A stretch of 7,094 nt of DNA from Cyclobacteriaceae bacterium (GTDB lineage: Bacteria > Bacteroidota > Bacteroidia > Cytophagales > Cyclobacteriaceae). The DNA lies in NCBI GenBank assembly GCA_025363495.1, contig JANYDR010000430.1, positions 1 through 7,094 of the forward strand, given 5' to 3'. The notes beneath the pieces were generated by a model that was not told the origin of the DNA, did no database searches, and was given only the letters and a program-made list of their open reading frames with translations. Made by a program: the position numbers and the translations under genes. Numbering within the stretch: position 1 is the stretch's first letter; each line of letters starts with the position of its first letter. Shown in pieces: positions 4,653 through 7,094 of the stretch.

Positions 4653-5999
4653 TCAGGAGAGATACTTCGTTACTCCAGGAACTGCAACCGGATAAAAACC
4701 ATTCGCATCTGGCTTTGATGGCATGTCGGCATCCCAGGCATAACGTGATGGTTGTAACGAAATTCCTGAGTTAAGCATTTTATCATACTCAAGCGCCTGA
4801 CCTGAATAAGTGGCCATCCGGCCAAGGATAGATGTCATCGTGCTTCTTGCTCCGTTTTCTGCGTCAGCGAACTTGTATTCACCTTTGGCAATAGCCGCAA
4901 ATAGTTCGTCATGTTCGGTCTGATATGGATTATTTTCTTTCGCCTTATCATATTGATACATCACCGTTCCTTTGCGGTCGGTGATGTTCATGGCACCACA
5001 ATAAATGTTACCCTTAGTGCCCATGATCTGTTCATCAACTTTACTCATGGTGCCTTTGATATGACGGCATTGACTGTTGAGAATACTGCCGTCAGCATAT
5101 TGAAACTCTACGTAGTGATGATCGAAAATTTCACCAAACTCTTTTCCCTTTCTTACTTCGCGACCGCCCATACCCTGTGCTTTTACAGGATAGCTTCCCT
5201 TGAACCAGTTAATGACATCAATATTGTGAATATGCTGCTCATTAATGTGATCGCCGCAGAGCCAGTTGAAATAGTACCAGTTGCGCATCTGGTATTCCAT
5301 TTCAGTTTGAGAAGGCTTTCGCATGTTTACCCAAACACCGTCGTTGTTCCACCACGCTTGTGCTGAAACAATATCTCCAATCATTCCATCTTGCAGGCGT
5401 TTGTATAATTCGCGATAAGAATTTTGATAATGACGTTGCAAACCCACCACCACATTTAATTTCTTTTGCTTTGCAATGATCGCGGCATCCAATACCCGTT
5501 TTATTCCGGCTGGATCCGTTGCAACTGGTTTCTCCATGAAAATATGTTTCCCCTGATTTACTGCTTCTTCAAAGTGAATGGGGCGGAAGCCAGGAGGTGT
5601 TGTTAGAATCACAACATCTGCCAGCGCAATGGCTTTTTTATATCCATCGAAGCCAACAAATTTTGTTTCTTCAGTAACTTTAATTTTATCTTTTACATTT
5701 CCAGCAACACCAGACCAGTCGCTCAAATCGTCAGAGGTAAGATTCTTATAGCAATCATCCAGCCGGTCGCGGAAAGCATCAGCCATGGCAACGAGTTTTA
5801 CATTTTGTTTGGAAAGAAGCGCCTGCATGGCAGCACCTGTACCGCGTCCACCACAACCGACAAGAGCAATTTTTATAGAGTCGTCTGCGGATGGATGGAA
5901 ATACTCTGCAGAGGAAATAAGTGGCATGGCCATCATTGAGCCAGCGACCATTGACGTTTGTTTTATAAATTCTCTGCGGGTGGATTTTGAAGTTTTCAT
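4653..5999 (-). CDS. Gfo/Idh/MocA family oxidoreductase with Tat signal
   Basis: A 448-aa NAD(P)-type dehydrogenase of the family that oxidises sugars, inositols and related polyols. The N-terminus carries a twin-arginine signal (TRREFIK, Arg8-Arg9) followed by a weakly hydrophobic stretch to about residue 31, so the folded, cofactor-loaded enzyme is probably exported. The Rossmann motif GxGxxG is VGCGGRGTG (Gly48, Gly50, Gly53). The signature EKP is at 156-158, with catalytic-type Lys157. His258 and Asp261 in HIHNIDVINW match the C-terminal catalytic pair of the family. The length is usual for Bacteroidota and Planctomycetota exported members. The start is ATG at 5997-5999. It follows the FGE-like gene by 74 nt and precedes the AraC gene by 18 nt. 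The substrate is unknown; the exported location suggests work on glycan-derived sugars or a bound cofactor role. Confidence 0.95.
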   Translation of the reverse strand: MKTSKSTRREFIKQTSMVAGSMMAMPLISSAEYFHPSADDSIKIALVGCGGRGTGAAMQALLSKQNVKLVAMADAFRDRLDDCYKNLTSDDLSDWSGVAGNVKDKIKVTEETKFVGFDGYKKAIALADVVILTTPPGFRPIHFEEAVNQGKHIFMEKPVATDPAGIKRVLDAAIIAKQKKLNVVVGLQRHYQNSYRELYKRLQDGMIGDIVSAQAWWNNDGVWVNMRKPSQTEMEYQMRNWYYFNWLCGDHINEQHIHNIDVINWFKGSYPVKAQGMGGREVRKGKEFGEIFDHHYVEFQYADGSILNSQCRHIKGTMSKVDEQIMGTKGNIYCGAMNITDRKGTVMYQYDKAKENNPYQTEHDELFAAIAKGEYKFADAENGARSTMTSILGRMATYSGQALEYDKMLNSGISLQPSRYAWDADMPSKPDANGFYPVAVPGVTKYLS

Positions 6000-6073
6000 A
6001 CTTGGTTTTTTTGTGCTATTGAGTCACCATTATAAAAATACTCATTTTATGATTCGTGAAAACGGTTGCGGAC

Positions 6074-6994
6074 TTATTTTAAATACCGGTCATAAAATTT
6101 TTCTACTTCTTCTTTGGTTGGCTGTTTAACAGGCCGAACCACCCGAAACCCTACAAACATGCCGTCCGTAAGCCACCAGCGGCTTTTTGGAATTTGTGGA
6201 TCGCGCTGGTTCCACTTTGCATCTGAAGGAATCCGGTTGCTGCAACGAAGCTGTGTTGCGTTGTCCTGAAATGAACCGCCGCGCGCAGTGCGAGGATATT
6301 TTGACGCTGGATTTGTAATCGGATCGATTTTATTGATTGTCGTGTAATAAGCAGGATCGTATTGATCGATAGTCCACTCGCTTAAATTGCCGAGCATGTC
6401 ATACAATCCCCATTCATTAGGTTTCTTTTCTTTTACATAATGAAATTTTCCATCCGCGTTGTCTTTAAAGTAGCCGACAGCTTTCAGTGCTTCTGGTTCT
6501 AATGTTGGCGAGTTCGTTCCAGCCTTGCAGGCATATTCCCATTCAGCTTCCGTAGGTAGCCGGTAAAAAAATCCTGTTTTTGAATAGAGCCATTTGCAAT
6601 ACATCATCGTTGCCTGCTGACTCATGCTGTTTACCGGGTGCTTTGCGTCACGGCCCATTCCCCAGGTGAGATCTATGTATTGAGGTGTGGCCCGGGTGAC
6701 ACCGTCAATATTTTTACTTTGGGGTAACGACGCATCATTAAAGTAAAGATCCCATTCTCCGAAAGTTATTTCATGCTCACTCATCCAGAAGGGAGATAAT
6801 TCGATTTCTGTTGTTGGCGTCTCATCGTTATCAGCCATGATGCTCTTGCTGCCGATTTGAAATTTTCCACCGGGTATTGCAATCATTTTGAAATTAATGG
6901 AAGTGCTTAACTTTTGATCATATGTTTTGAGGCCCTGACTGATGGAGGAGTTTATTATGAGGAGAGATATGATTAATGGAATGAAGTGTTTCAT
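6074..6994 (-). CDS. Secreted FGE-sulfatase-domain (SUMF1-like) protein, no catalytic Cys pair
   Basis: A 306-aa exported protein with a Sec signal peptide (hydrophobic run 4-15; probable cleavage near SIS-QG, 17-21) and one formylglycine-generating-enzyme-type domain (about 36-290). Landmarks are IPGGKFQIGS (40-49), SEHEITFGEW (72-81), RLPTEAEWEYACKAGT (145-160), NEWGLYDMLGNLSEW (193-207), ARGGSF (237-242) and GFRVVRP (282-288). True FGEs have Cys three and eight residues after this GGS; here those positions are Asp244 and Leu249. Formylglycine synthesis is therefore unlikely, and the domain more likely binds or scaffolds, as many Bacteroidota members appear to. No lipobox Cys is present. 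The start is ATG at 6992-6994. It is the first gene of the run that includes the Gfo/Idh/MocA gene 74 nt downstream, and both products should reach the periplasm. Confidence 0.92.
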   Translation of the reverse strand: MKHFIPLIISLLIINSSISQGLKTYDQKLSTSINFKMIAIPGGKFQIGSKSIMADNDETPTTEIELSPFWMSEHEITFGEWDLYFNDASLPQSKNIDGVTRATPQYIDLTWGMGRDAKHPVNSMSQQATMMYCKWLYSKTGFFYRLPTEAEWEYACKAGTNSPTLEPEALKAVGYFKDNADGKFHYVKEKKPNEWGLYDMLGNLSEWTIDQYDPAYYTTINKIDPITNPASKYPRTARGGSFQDNATQLRCSNRIPSDAKWNQRDPQIPKSRWWLTDGMFVGFRVVRPVKQPTKEEVEKFYDRYLK

Positions 6995-7094
6995 GGTGAA
7001 AATATAGGAATACTTTGCTGGAGATTGTACGACCTTACCAGTAAAATGATGTTGCTAGACATACTTTACTATACCCCATGCATTAACCGCAGGG

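Noticed and set aside
4911..5366. Plus-strand ORF of 151 codons
   Set aside because: It is antisense to the Gfo/Idh/MocA gene, whose motifs leave no doubt about the true frame.
6000..6073. TGAGT/ACTCA hairpin and TATTTTTA promoter-like element between the FGE-like and Gfo genes
   Set aside because: A 5-bp stem with a long loop and a one-mismatch -7 element without a matching -33 are too weak to call.
6995..7094. Possible upstream gene or promoter at the right edge
   Set aside because: Short frames here are interrupted by stops and I see no paired promoter elements; it reads as plain intergenic DNA.

Overview
The window looks like chromosomal DNA of a Bacteroidota species. The evidence is indirect: a twin-arginine-exported Gfo/Idh/MocA oxidoreductase beside a secreted FGE-sulfatase-domain protein, a two-domain DUF1801/YdeI protein, an AraC-VOC pair, and start sites without clear Shine-Dalgarno sequences but with A-rich or C/A-rich leaders. 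All well-supported protein genes lie on the minus strand, so transcription runs from right to left. No CRISPR array, tRNA, rRNA, transposase or integrase was seen.

Right half (about 7094 to 3733): a Sec-exported formylglycine-generating-enzyme-like protein that lacks the catalytic cysteines is followed by a Tat-exported NAD(P)-type oxidoreductase, then after only 18 nt by a small AraC-type DNA-binding protein, and then by a VOC (glyoxalase-fold) protein. The spacing allows one transcript or two coupled ones. A nested inverted repeat with a strong 10-bp hairpin follows the VOC gene and probably ends this unit.

Middle (about 3730 to 1650): a DUF1801/YdeI-OmdA-type protein and a PlsC-type lysophospholipid acyltransferase that appears to start at TTG. 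Next comes a gene-poor stretch of roughly 500 nt. It holds an 11-bp-period repeat, a doubtful 59-codon ORF on the opposite strand, and an exact 10-bp tandem duplication at the likely promoter of the next gene. That gene encodes an unnamed protein of about 191 aa with a basic N-terminus and a beta-rich, Ig-like C-terminal half.

Left end (about 1070 to 1): this part looks accessory. A markedly AT-rich orphan gene of 260 aa, carrying a HEPN-like R/H motif, is bracketed by near-perfect 15-bp inverted repeats. Immediately beyond its 3' end, in the opposite orientation, lies the 3' end of a group II intron (domains V and VI) whose body lies outside the window. The most interesting possibility is that the 260-aa gene is a mobile or defence-type cargo gene; this is inference.
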